Shown here: in pieces, positions 34,757 through 43,762 of the stretch
How positions within the stretch are numbered: position 1 is the first letter of the stretch
Layout: each line of letters begins with the position of its first letter
Origin: Algoriphagus pacificus
GTDB taxonomy: Bacteria; Bacteroidota; Bacteroidia; Cytophagales; Cyclobacteriaceae
Assembly (NCBI RefSeq): GCF_017254845.1
Contig: NZ_JAFKCU010000003.1
Span: 248,001 to 312,000 of the forward strand
DNA: 64,000 nucleotides
Direction: 5' to 3'
The notes under the pieces: model-generated
Database searches by the model: none
What the model was told of the DNA's origin: nothing
The model's input: only the letters and a program-made list of their open reading frames with translations
Translations under genes and position numbers: made by a program

Positions 34757-37700
34757 TTAAAATTCTGTTTTGATGCTGAAACCAAAGCTTCTGGTGGAAG
34801 GGTAGGACATGTCCTCGACACCGTAGGTAATGTTTCTTCCTTGCAAGGCGTTTAATTCTGGATCAAAGTGAGGGTTTTCTGTGAAGAGCAATAAGTTGCT
34901 TCCGATAAAGCCCACTCTAACTTTTTGAAAGCCGATCTGGCTAACCCAATTCATTGGCAAATCATAATAAATGCTCAATTGTCTCAACTTCACATAAGAT
35001 GCATCATAAAGTGCACTTGCCTCATTTCCTCGATCGTAGAAATTATTGTAAAAGGTACTTGCAGGGACTGATGTTGTATTGGTTACATATTGTGGATTTT
35101 CAGCTGTTCCCACATTCATAACTCCCTCGCCGATTACTCCTGTTTCCCTTCCTTCCAAAGTTTCTTTCAATACTCCAGAAGTGCTTCCCAAAGCTTTGGT
35201 CCTTGATACGACTGTTCCACCTTGTCTCCAGTCAAATACAAATCCCAACTCAACTCCTTTGAATCGGAATTGATTGATCAGACCCATAAAGAAGTCAGGA
35301 TTGTAATTGCCTAACAAACGCAATTTTCCATCTTGAATCGGTAATCCATTTGATCCATAGATAATCTGACCTTCAAATTCCTGAAATCCTGAACCGTACA
35401 TATCACCGATTCTTCCTCCTTTTCTGGCGATGTAAAAAACAGAATTCGAACCTCCAGAACCTGCAAAAACACTTGCTTCACCGGTTACATATTGATCAAC
35501 CCCTTCTGGGAGTTCTGTAACCTCTGAAATATATTTTGTGAAATTCACACCTAGGTTCCAGCTGAAATTACCTTTCTTAATCATCAAAGATTTCAAGCTC
35601 GCTTCCAAGCCTCTGGTTCGCACTTCTCCACCATTTTCAATGATGTTGCTAAAGCCAGAGGAAGTAGAAATCGGTCTTCCGATGATTTGGTTGATACTTG
35701 TGTTTTGATAAACAGATAAATCGGCAAGTACTCGATCTTTAAAGAAGCCAAGTTCTAATCCCGCTTCTAGGGAATTCAATCTTTCTGGTCTTAGATCAGG
35801 ATTGTTTAAAACTGTCCCATTGGTCACCCGAGTGAAGGATCCATAATTTTGATTAAACTGGAATGTGTTGTTTAACTGATATGGGTCTGTGTCATTTCCA
35901 ACACTTGCTACATTGAAACGAATCAAAGAACTTGAAATTGGTTTTGGGAGTTTGATGTCATCTGAAAAAGCATAACTCAATCCTCCAGAATAATAAGCAA
36001 AGGAATTGTTTCCTGCAGGCAATGTACTGCTCCAGTCATTTCTCAGTGTCAAATCCAAGAATAGGGAAGAGTTCAGACTAATATTCCCAAATGCATAAAC
36101 AGAATTGATACGCTTTTCAAAAATCTGGCTGCTACCTCTTAAGGGTACTCGAGAGTTTTCCAAGGTGTAAATCCCTGGAAGAGCAAGTTGGTAAGCTTCA
36201 GTGTAGGAATAATTTATTTTTTGATCCAATCTATTTGCTCCAGCGGAAACTGAATAAGTCAACTTTGAATTCAGGGCGTCTGCATAAGTCACTAATACAT
36301 CTGAGTTTCTCTCAGAAAATTTGACTTGATCTTCACGATACCCACCATAAATCCTTCTATTAGTACTAAATGCCCTTTTGAATTTTCTTAGGTCGCTGTA
36401 ATTATCCAAGCCAGATCTTATTCTCAGACTCAATTTATCAGTAATGTCATAGGTCAAAGCAAGATTTCCTAAAATCCTGTTTTTATTGAAGCTGTTTGTG
36501 TTTTCAAATAGTGTCAAATAAGGATTGGTCAACCAGAGATAATTGAAATCATAATGCTGAAGACCTTCCTGACCTGCCTGCCAATAGTCCCGCAAAGAAG
36601 CGATATTGGTTTGTCTACCGGTCCAGTTGAATCCATATTGGACGTTTTCGTAGCCATAGCCTAGGTTCGGTCGGTTCCCGCTTCTGGAATTAACATAATT
36701 GGTGAAAAGATCAACTCGGAGCTTATCTACTAATTGTTGATTAAGACTAAGGGCAATTCCGTCACGTTTTAAGTCGGTATTTGGAAGAATACCTTCATTT
36801 CTCAGGTTGCTGTAGGAAAGTCGTGCACCGCCATTTTCATTTCCTGAATTGATAGCGATGTTGTTCTGAGAAGTGACTCCAGTTCTATAGAAGTCGCGAA
36901 CATTGTCTGGATTGGAAACCCAAGGAGTAGGAGTAATGGGAGTATAGGATCCATCAGGATTTGTTCTGGAAATGACATCTCCAGCTCTGACCGGATTTCC
37001 ATTGATATCGACAGAAGGAGAGTCAAACTGCGCAATCAAAAGTCCTTGATCAAGTTTGGGGCCATAACTGGAAATGCCTCCGTCATTGACGCCTGCACCG
37101 ATTCCATTTTGAAATGAGTACTGACCATTGGAACCGCCACCATAAACATTTTGATAATCCGGTAGCGTTAGCAAGCCATCAAAAGTCAAAAGGCTACTGG
37201 TAGTTACTCCGATTCCTGGCTTTTTCTTTCCCTTTTTTGTGGTGATCAAAACAACTCCATTTGCTGCTCTTGCTCCGTAAAGTGCCGCCGAACCAGGTCC
37301 TTTTAGAATAGTCAGGGATTCAATGTCATCAGGATTGATGTCAGCTGCTCCATTTCCAAAGTCAACCTCTTGGATATTTGCTCCATTATTGAAAAGATCA
37401 GAAGTTATTTGTTCGTTGCTGATCGGAACTCCGTCAACTACTACCAAAGCCTGATTATTTCCAGAAATGGAATTCTCACCTCGGATAATAATTCGAGAGG
37501 AAGATCCTACACCTGATGAACCATTCGTGATTTGCACACCTGCAACTTGGCCTGAAAGTGCATTGATTAAATTGGTTTGTGGGACATCACTGAGTTCTCG
37601 TGTACCGATACTTGTTACAGCGGAGGAAAGCGATTGTTTTTCACGGGTAATACCCAAAGCAGTCACTACAAATTCATCCAGGTTTTCAGTGGACTCAAGT

Positions 37701-37978
37701 AATGTGATTTCACTTTCAAACTGACCATTTTGAATAGCTATCGATTTTGTTTCATAGCCGATAAAGCTAATTTTTAGAGTAAGGTCTCTTGCAGGGGAGC
37801 TGATCCTGAACTTGCCATCAGCATCTGATATCGCAACATTTTTGGTGCCGGATTCAGCGATGGTGGCTCCTGGAATAGGCAAGCCATTTTTGTCTTTGAT
37901 GCTTCCTTCGTACACATTGCCTTGTGAAAAAGCTGCAAATGCTACAATTAGAAACAATGCTGTAAAGATGTATTTCAT
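34757..37978 (-). CDS. SusC/RagA-type TonB-linked outer-membrane transporter
   Basis: This 1073-residue protein has a signal peptide ending near AFSQG and a carboxypeptidase-like N-terminal domain (GSIKDKNGLPIPGATI). The TonB box/plug region follows (VVTALGITREKQSLS; LINALSGQVAGVQI; RIIIRGENSISGNNQALVVV), and then a large beta-barrel ending in GFSIKTEF. No STN signalling domain precedes the plug, so an anti-sigma cascade through this protein is not expected. It is the first gene of the SusCD operon. The transported nutrient is unknown. Confidence 0.96.
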   Translation of the reverse strand: MKYIFTALFLIVAFAAFSQGNVYEGSIKDKNGLPIPGATIAESGTKNVAISDADGKFRISSPARDLTLKISFIGYETKSIAIQNGQFESEITLLESTENLDEFVVTALGITREKQSLSSAVTSIGTRELSDVPQTNLINALSGQVAGVQITNGSSGVGSSSRIIIRGENSISGNNQALVVVDGVPISNEQITSDLFNNGANIQEVDFGNGAADINPDDIESLTILKGPGSAALYGARAANGVVLITTKKGKKKPGIGVTTSSLLTFDGLLTLPDYQNVYGGGSNGQYSFQNGIGAGVNDGGISSYGPKLDQGLLIAQFDSPSVDINGNPVRAGDVISRTNPDGSYTPITPTPWVSNPDNVRDFYRTGVTSQNNIAINSGNENGGARLSYSNLRNEGILPNTDLKRDGIALSLNQQLVDKLRVDLFTNYVNSRSGNRPNLGYGYENVQYGFNWTGRQTNIASLRDYWQAGQEGLQHYDFNYLWLTNPYLTLFENTNSFNKNRILGNLALTYDITDKLSLRIRSGLDNYSDLRKFKRAFSTNRRIYGGYREDQVKFSERNSDVLVTYADALNSKLTYSVSAGANRLDQKINYSYTEAYQLALPGIYTLENSRVPLRGSSQIFEKRINSVYAFGNISLNSSLFLDLTLRNDWSSTLPAGNNSFAYYSGGLSYAFSDDIKLPKPISSSLIRFNVASVGNDTDPYQLNNTFQFNQNYGSFTRVTNGTVLNNPDLRPERLNSLEAGLELGFFKDRVLADLSVYQNTSINQIIGRPISTSSGFSNIIENGGEVRTRGLEASLKSLMIKKGNFSWNLGVNFTKYISEVTELPEGVDQYVTGEASVFAGSGGSNSVFYIARKGGRIGDMYGSGFQEFEGQIIYGSNGLPIQDGKLRLLGNYNPDFFMGLINQFRFKGVELGFVFDWRQGGTVVSRTKALGSTSGVLKETLEGRETGVIGEGVMNVGTAENPQYVTNTTSVPASTFYNNFYDRGNEASALYDASYVKLRQLSIYYDLPMNWVSQIGFQKVRVGFIGSNLLLFTENPHFDPELNALQGRNITYGVEDMSYPSTRSFGFSIKTEF

Positions 37979-38176
37979 ATGTTTATTATTTTTCTAAAAA
38001 AGGTAACATGGAATCTGGCAGGTTGGATTGTTATCCGTTTTGTGTCGTATGCGTCCTTTTTTATTTCATAAAATGGTGGTCAAAATAATGCCTGTTGACT
38101 AGCTAGAATCCAATAGAATTCCATCCAAAGCCGTCAAAAAGGAGTTTTGGTTTAGCAGAAATTAATGCTTGATATG

Positions 38177-38881
38177 CTAGAAATTAAGGGCTGGGGGAGC
38201 CCTAAGGGGATTGTCTTTTGAGGTGATTCTATCATTGAAAAAATATTCTCCTTTTTCGAAGAAGGTTAAAATCGAACGTAGGAGTTGAATAATGAATCGG
38301 TAAAATTCTCCGGATTTTAACTCTGCTTTGAATCGAGTCAAAGAGTTGAAATCATCAATATCAATCAGGTATTCTAATTGGAAAACAGACCCGTTTTGAT
38401 TTTGGAATAAGCCTTTGATTGCGGAATGAAGTTTATTGCTGTTCCAAGGCAATTGGCTAAAGCTTTTCTCTTCAAAGTGAGATCTGGATAGCGCAATTAA
38501 ATAATTACCTCCATCTTCAGCCGGTCCCAAGATTGTTTGTGAGTTTTGAAGCTGAGATTTTGCATCCAGAATATGAGCAACTTCCAAACCGGGAATATCA
38601 TTTCCAACTGAAATGACCTGTTCAAAACCCTGCTGAAAAAGATCAGCAAAAGCTTTTGAATATCGTTCCCCAAAACTCTTTCCTACCTGAGTGTCATCAA
38701 ATACCCAGAAAGTTTCCAACCCTGATTCTTGGGCAATTCTTTGAGTTCTATCTTGGAGTTTTTCAAAAAGAGCAAGTGATTGCTGAAAATGAATGCTTCC
38801 AAAAACAGCCTTTTTCTCTGCCTGAATTCTCGGACAGATGGCATAAACCAAGAGCGCTATTTTGGAATTGGAATGCTTCAT
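38177..38881 (-). CDS. DUF2064-type nucleotidyl/glycosyltransferase-like protein
   Basis: This is a 234-residue protein (ATG at 38881, MKHSNSKIALLV; an alternative start 17 codons earlier is possible). It has the DUF2064/TIGR04282 pattern of a GT-A-like fold: the QSLALFEKLQDRT helix, QVISVGNDIPGLEV near the middle, and ILGPAEDGGNYLIAL, which carry the acidic metal and product-site residues. Members are found near arsenosugar or similar glycosyl pathways but lack defined substrate. About 60 extra C-terminal residues (EFYRFIIQLLRSI...) are unusual. The neighbour is a nucleoside hydrolase with no obvious pathway link. Confidence 0.65.
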   Translation of the reverse strand: MKHSNSKIALLVYAICPRIQAEKKAVFGSIHFQQSLALFEKLQDRTQRIAQESGLETFWVFDDTQVGKSFGERYSKAFADLFQQGFEQVISVGNDIPGLEVAHILDAKSQLQNSQTILGPAEDGGNYLIALSRSHFEEKSFSQLPWNSNKLHSAIKGLFQNQNGSVFQLEYLIDIDDFNSLTRFKAELKSGEFYRFIIQLLRSILTFFEKGEYFFNDRITSKDNPLRAPPALNF

Positions 38882-38972
38882 TTGAGAAGAGATTGCTTTC
38901 TTAACTTTCCTGCTATTCAAAGGTTCAATCAAATACGAAAGGAATCTTGTTTTGGCTTTTGCTACTTCGAAA

Positions 38973-40007
38973 TTATTTAATAAAACTGTTGATCAGTTTC
39001 TCATGGTAGTCCGGTACGACATTGTAGCAATACTTCACTGGATACCCTTCGCCTTTATCACATATAAGATACTGCTTGAAAGTTTCCTTGTTATTCTCTT
39101 TTATCGTGTCGTCTATGTGAATTTCTAATCGGGCATTCAAAGGCTCAGAAATGATGTCTTCTGGGCTGATCATGTAATGACTTGCCAGCACATCAAATGG
39201 ATTAAATCCGTCTGCACCTTGACTGATCCATTGGGCGAGCCAAGGTCTGGAATTTTCCGCAAGCCATTGTGAACCTTTATCTGCCTTCGCCAATGCATCT
39301 AAATCTTCTCCTTTTACCCAGACTTTATTTGAAATCTCAAACGGACATAAAGTAACTGGAACTTTATTCTCAAACATCAGTCGAAAAGCATCATTATCAA
39401 GGTCAAAATTCAAGTCCTTTGCGCGGTTTCCTTGGGTACCGATGGCGAAGTAATCAGTATGTTTTCTTCTACCAGCTACTAACACAACTTCCTCGATCTG
39501 GCTGCTTAATTCTGGATAAAGCAATAGCAAAAGCCCAACATTTGTCGCTGGACCTACAGCCATGATGCGCATTTTTTGCTTTCTAAGTGCCGCTGCCAAA
39601 GCTTCTACAGCTTCATTGGTTTGTACAGATTGAAGGTTGATCGCTTCGCCAGCACCTTTATAGACTGGGATTTTGCCTCCAGCAAATTCATCAATCATAT
39701 ACTTCCCGATTCGAAAAGCATCATCAATTCGAGTGTTTCCAAAAACAGTACTGATTCCAATGATTTCCACTTTATCAGATTTCATCAGCTGCAAAACCGC
39801 ATACCCATCATCTACATCAGAATATCCTGGCCTAGTATATCTTTTCATGCCTACTGCAATATCCGCATCGATCCAGATAGGTCTTTTTACTAGATCTTGA
39901 TTTGTATCTATCGGAGTTTTTTCATTTGGATTCAAAGAATTTGATCCTGAAAAAGAAACCAAAACCAAGCAGATTAAGAACAAGGAAAAACTAAAGAAAT
40001 AACGCAT
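38973..40007 (-). CDS. Exported nucleoside hydrolase (IUNH family)
   Basis: This 344-residue protein has a signal peptide (hydrophobic residues 4-21). The catalytic Asp cluster reads IWIDADIAVGMKRYTRPGYS followed by DVDDGYAV, an expanded form of the usual DxDxxxDD calcium motif, with about a dozen inserted residues between the two Asp pairs. AVGPATNVGLLLLLYPEL and NFDLDNDAFRLMFE match the family core. Family members cleave purine or pyrimidine nucleosides to ribose and base. Export suggests scavenging of periplasmic nucleosides. It is 91 bases from the DUF2064 gene in the same direction. Confidence 0.87.
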   Translation of the reverse strand: MRYFFSFSLFLICLVLVSFSGSNSLNPNEKTPIDTNQDLVKRPIWIDADIAVGMKRYTRPGYSDVDDGYAVLQLMKSDKVEIIGISTVFGNTRIDDAFRIGKYMIDEFAGGKIPVYKGAGEAINLQSVQTNEAVEALAAALRKQKMRIMAVGPATNVGLLLLLYPELSSQIEEVVLVAGRRKHTDYFAIGTQGNRAKDLNFDLDNDAFRLMFENKVPVTLCPFEISNKVWVKGEDLDALAKADKGSQWLAENSRPWLAQWISQGADGFNPFDVLASHYMISPEDIISEPLNARLEIHIDDTIKENNKETFKQYLICDKGEGYPVKYCYNVVPDYHEKLINSFIK

Positions 40008-40288
40008 GATTAAATAATTTGATGGGATGAATGCTTAAGCTGTTTCAAAGATGCAAGAAAATATCCTGAACCCTCGGGGAGGAATTACGAATCTGAATTA
40101 AAAACGGATTGATGGTAGATTGGAAAATTGTATTTTGTCAGGAAACCGACATTTTTTACTAAACAACTAACAAATCCAATTTCCGACAAAATCTGTCCTA
40201 TTTACGTCTGTTGTTTGTTTATTCATCTTTCTAGTTTTTTCATTTTTAGAAATTTACCGTTCTTGCGCCTTCGAATTTTTGAGACCGC

Positions 40289-41671
40289 ATGACTACCTGG
40301 CAATTAATTAAAGACGCAATCCAAGGGAAGGAACAGGATTATACCAGCCTTTCCTTGAAGACTGCTATTTTTGTACTAGCCATCCCCATGATTTTGGAGA
40401 TGATGATGGAGTCTTTGTTTGCCATCGTTGACATCTTTTTTGTGGCAAAGCTAGGAGAGCATGCCATTGCTACGGTTGGATTAACAGAATCAGTCATTGT
40501 GATTGTTTATGCCATGGGTTTTGGAATCAGTATGGCAGCAACAGCTTTGGTGGCTAGGAGGTTTGGGGAAAAAGAATACAAAGAAGCAGGAGCGGCCGCC
40601 TTTCAACTGCTGGTTGTAGGTGGGACTTTGGCCATTATCCTAGGAACATTGGGAGTTATTTTTGCGCCCCATGTGCTTGGATTAATGGGAGCGGAGCAGG
40701 CAGTAATTGATTCTGGCTCAACCTTTACAAGGATTGTACTTGGTGGAAATATCGCTGTTTTGCTGCTTTTTATGCTCAATGGTGCCTTTCGAGGAGCCGG
40801 TCAAGCGCATCATGCCATGCGTTCCCTTTGGATTTCCAATGGACTCAATATCATTTTGGATCCACTTTTCATCTTTGGTTTTGGTTCTTGGGGAGGATGG
40901 GGTCTTGAAGGAGCTGCTATTGCTACAACTCTTGGCAGATCGCTTGGTGTTGTTTATCAGCTATATCATCTGTTTAATGGAAAGCATAAGCTGACCATAA
41001 TCAAAGAAAACATGCACATTTCATGGGAGCTGGTGAAGAAGATAGTAGATATTGCCATGGGAGGAATGGGACAATTCTTGATCGATTCGGTGTCTTGGAT
41101 TGCTTTAACTCGAATGAATGCAGAATTTGGATCGGCTTCTTTGGCGGGATATACTATAGCTTTTAGAGTGTTGATTTTCACTTTGTTACCTGCATGGGGA
41201 TTATCCGGAGCTGCAGCTACTTTGGTTGGACAAAATCTGGGTGCTAAACAAGTGGATAGAGCAGAAAAAGCTGTTTGGCTTACCACGAAATACACAGTGA
41301 TTTTTATGGCATCTGTGACAGGGATTTATCTTCTTTTCCACCAAGAACTAGCAGGGTTTTTCACAGATATTCCAGAAGTTCAGGCCATTGCTGCACAAGG
41401 ACTTTGGGTGATTGTTTTGGGCTATGTGTTTTTCGCCGTAGGGATGGTTTTGACTCAGGCGTTTAATGGGGCCGGGGATACCAAAACTCCAGCTTATATT
41501 AATATTGGAGTCCTTTGGTTTTTGGAAGTCCCATTGGCTTATGTTCTTGCTTTTCCATTTGAATTGGGCTACTTAGGCATATTTATCGCTATTTCTTTTG
41601 CCCATTCATTTCATGCTTTGGTAGCACTTTATTTCTTCAGAAAAGGGAAATGGAAGACAATTGAGGTTTAA
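40289..41671 (+). CDS. MATE-family multidrug/metabolite exporter
   Basis: This 460-residue protein has 12 hydrophobic segments in two MatE-type halves: IPMILEMMMESLFAIVDIFF (first half), GEHAIATVGLTESV, and the second half around DSVSWIALTRMNAEFGSASLAGY and GAAATLVGQNLGAKQVDRAEK. The protein uses a cation gradient to expel organic cations or xenobiotics; the substrate is not determinable. No regulator is adjacent, and it is divergent from the nucleoside hydrolase gene across a 281-base gap. Confidence 0.92.
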   Translation: MTTWQLIKDAIQGKEQDYTSLSLKTAIFVLAIPMILEMMMESLFAIVDIFFVAKLGEHAIATVGLTESVIVIVYAMGFGISMAATALVARRFGEKEYKEAGAAAFQLLVVGGTLAIILGTLGVIFAPHVLGLMGAEQAVIDSGSTFTRIVLGGNIAVLLLFMLNGAFRGAGQAHHAMRSLWISNGLNIILDPLFIFGFGSWGGWGLEGAAIATTLGRSLGVVYQLYHLFNGKHKLTIIKENMHISWELVKKIVDIAMGGMGQFLIDSVSWIALTRMNAEFGSASLAGYTIAFRVLIFTLLPAWGLSGAAATLVGQNLGAKQVDRAEKAVWLTTKYTVIFMASVTGIYLLFHQELAGFFTDIPEVQAIAAQGLWVIVLGYVFFAVGMVLTQAFNGAGDTKTPAYINIGVLWFLEVPLAYVLAFPFELGYLGIFIAISFAHSFHALVALYFFRKGKWKTIEV

Positions 41672-41691
41672 TTTCAAATAGACTTTTTCTC

Positions 41692-41718
41692 AAAAAAAAA
41701 CCGGACCTAATAGATCCG
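41692..41718 (-). terminator. Minus-strand terminator after the 49-codon ORF
   Basis: The transcript reads CGGATCT-ATT-AGGTCCG with one G-U pair, followed by a run of nine U (from the A-run 41692-41700). The U-tract favours minus-strand use, which suggests a transcript from the right, such as the small ORF at 41756-41905, ends here. Confidence 0.6.
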
Positions 41719-41755
41719 ACCTTTCCTAGCGTATTAATGCAATTGACTTAAAGGG

Positions 41756-41905
41756 TTATTCCTTTTTTGATTCTATAGTTGATTTTGGTTTTTCAGGCTT
41801 ACTTGAAAGCTTCAAAAACTTCTTGAATATGAGAGGGAAGTGATTTTGAAATCCATCGATTTTGATTTCTTGGTTTACTTTATTTGAAGGAGTTGAATTA
41901 GCCAT
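41756..41905 (-). CDS. Small hypothetical ORF of 49 codons
   Basis: The frame begins MANSTPSNKVNQEIKIDG and ends with a Lys/Ser-rich tail (KPEKPKSTIESKKE). No family recognised. Support for coding: ATG start preceded by A-rich sequence, and a minus-strand terminator 38 bases after the stop. No clear -7 box was found. It may be a small basic protein or chance. Confidence 0.35.
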   Translation of the reverse strand: MANSTPSNKVNQEIKIDGFQNHFPLIFKKFLKLSSKPEKPKSTIESKKE

Positions 41906-42191
41906 CTTTCTAAAAACTTAAAAGCATGAATAAAAATTAATTAGTTGAAAATATGCTTTTTAGTTTCCGAAACCAAAATATTTAGTTTTAATAAACTGAG
42001 TTTTAAGTTTTTTAACAAGTTTATTTAGTTTTTATGAGAAATAGCCCAGATTCCAAACTTTTGGGTCAATGCAAAAGTGTTTTAAATCTCAATTGGCAAA
42101 AAATCCACCAGATAGTTCAGGATAGTCAAAAGGATATTTCACTGAATTTTTAAAGCTATTCCTTATCTTTTTATGATAAACCAATCAACCT

Positions 42192-43610
42192 ATGAAGAAT
42201 CCTGCCCCAGAGTACCCGCTTTTTGAATACAATCAGCGATACATATGGCTCATCAGTCTCACAGCTGCATTGGGAGGATTTCTATTTGGATATGATTGGG
42301 TAGTTATTGGTGGCGCTAAACCATTCTATGAACCCTATTTCAACATCACTTCTGCAACTGATCAGGGATGGGGTACCAGTTCGGCATTAGTAGGTTGCAT
42401 GGTTGGGGCAATTCTCTGCATTATTCTGAGTGATAAATTGGGTAGGAAGCGGTTACTTATCTTTTCGGGTTTTTTGTTTTCTCTTTCTGCCTTGGGCACG
42501 GCTCTTTCTGAGACTTTTTGGTGGTTTAACACCTACAGAATCATTGGTGGGATAGCAATGGGTATAGCCCTTAATCTTTCCCCACTTTACATTGCGGAGG
42601 TAGCTCCTCCAGAAAAACGGGGAATGTTTGTGACTATCAATCAACTGTTGGTTATGATAGGAGTGCTCTTGGCTCAACTTTGCAATTGGCAGATATCTTT
42701 AGTAGACAATAGCTTACCCGATAACGCAAGCTTTGATGTGATAGCTGCTAGTTGGAGTGGCCAAATGGGTTGGAGATGGATGTTTGGAGCAGAAATGATT
42801 CCAGCGCTCTTGTTTTTTCTCCTAATGTTTCTGGTTCCTGAAAGTGCTCGTTGGCTAGTCAAAAACAACCAAGAGCAAAAAGCTCGAAAAGTTTTGGAGA
42901 AAATAGGAGGTAAGCTATATGGTGAAGTAGCTATTGCAGAAATCAAAACCACATTAGCGGACGGGGATTTGGGCAAGGTTCATTTCCAAGATCTCCTGCG
43001 AAAGCCATTGCCGAAATTGATTGGGATTGGGATTTTTCTGGCTTTTCTTCAGCAATGGTCAGGATTGAATGTGGTGATCTATTATGCAGCTGATATATTT
43101 CAGGCGGCAGGGTATAATCTGAAACAGATGATGCTCAATATTGTGGTGATCGGTGGAGTCATGGTTTTGTCAGTTTTTATTACCCTGTTCACGGTAGATA
43201 GATTTGGAAGAAAGAAACTCTTGCTGATTGGTACTGGGGCTATGGCTATTCTTTATGGAATGATTGGTTACTCATTTTATGCAGAGCAAGGTGGTTGGGT
43301 GATTGTTGTCTTGGTATTGACCAACGTGATGTTTTATTCCTTTACTTTAGCCCCTTTATTATGGGTTGTTCTGTCTGAGATTTTTCCTACAAGAATACGT
43401 GGGGCAGCTATTTCAATCGGTGCTTTGGCACATTGGGTGGGGAATTTCACCTTGACTTACTTTTTTCCTGTGATCAAAGAAAACCTTGGATGGGCAAACA
43501 ATTTCTGGCTTTATGGGCTGATTTGTGCTTTTGGATTTGTGGTAGTTTACTTGGTCTTGCCAGAAACCAAAGGAAAATCATTGGAACAGTTGGAAAAGGA
43601 TTTTTTGTAG
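42192..43610 (+). CDS. Sugar porter family MFS transporter
   Basis: This 472-residue, 12-helix secondary transporter has sugar-porter signatures: GGFLFGYDWVVIGG at the first helix, LGRKRLLIFSG in the first cytoplasmic loop, PESARWLVKNNQEQKARKVL between halves, QQWSGLNVVIYYA in the seventh helix, DRFGRKKLLLIG in the second loop, and PETKGKSLEQLE at the C-terminus. It likely moves a monosaccharide (glucose, xylose or similar) by proton symport or facilitated entry. It stands alone, with no sugar kinase or isomerase beside it. Confidence 0.94.
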   Translation: MKNPAPEYPLFEYNQRYIWLISLTAALGGFLFGYDWVVIGGAKPFYEPYFNITSATDQGWGTSSALVGCMVGAILCIILSDKLGRKRLLIFSGFLFSLSALGTALSETFWWFNTYRIIGGIAMGIALNLSPLYIAEVAPPEKRGMFVTINQLLVMIGVLLAQLCNWQISLVDNSLPDNASFDVIAASWSGQMGWRWMFGAEMIPALLFFLLMFLVPESARWLVKNNQEQKARKVLEKIGGKLYGEVAIAEIKTTLADGDLGKVHFQDLLRKPLPKLIGIGIFLAFLQQWSGLNVVIYYAADIFQAAGYNLKQMMLNIVVIGGVMVLSVFITLFTVDRFGRKKLLLIGTGAMAILYGMIGYSFYAEQGGWVIVVLVLTNVMFYSFTLAPLLWVVLSEIFPTRIRGAAISIGALAHWVGNFTLTYFFPVIKENLGWANNFWLYGLICAFGFVVVYLVLPETKGKSLEQLEKDFL

Positions 43611-43762
43611 ATTTTTGAAACTTGTGTTGGATTTTGTCTAGTTATTTCATCTCTTTATATCCTTAAGATACAATTTTTGATTTTTTATCCTTACTAAAGT
43701 TTTTGGGATACCTAATTGCTCAAATTGTTATGTTTTTTTAACCAACCACCAAATTTCAACAC

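Larger units (their letters stand above)
41672..42191. other. Intergenic stretch of 520 bases with one short ORF
   Basis: Apart from the terminator-like hairpin and the 49-codon ORF listed separately, I see nothing coding. The right half (41940-42030) is very T/A-rich with repeated TTTAGTTT-like runs and a small inverted repeat GTTTC-C-GAAAC near 41966. It probably includes the sugar-porter promoter. Confidence 0.45.

Noticed and set aside
33306-37978. SusCD pair as part of a complete polysaccharide utilisation locus
   Set aside because: No glycoside hydrolase, sensor or sulfatase gene is adjacent; the GH32 gene is more than 20 kb away on its own operon.
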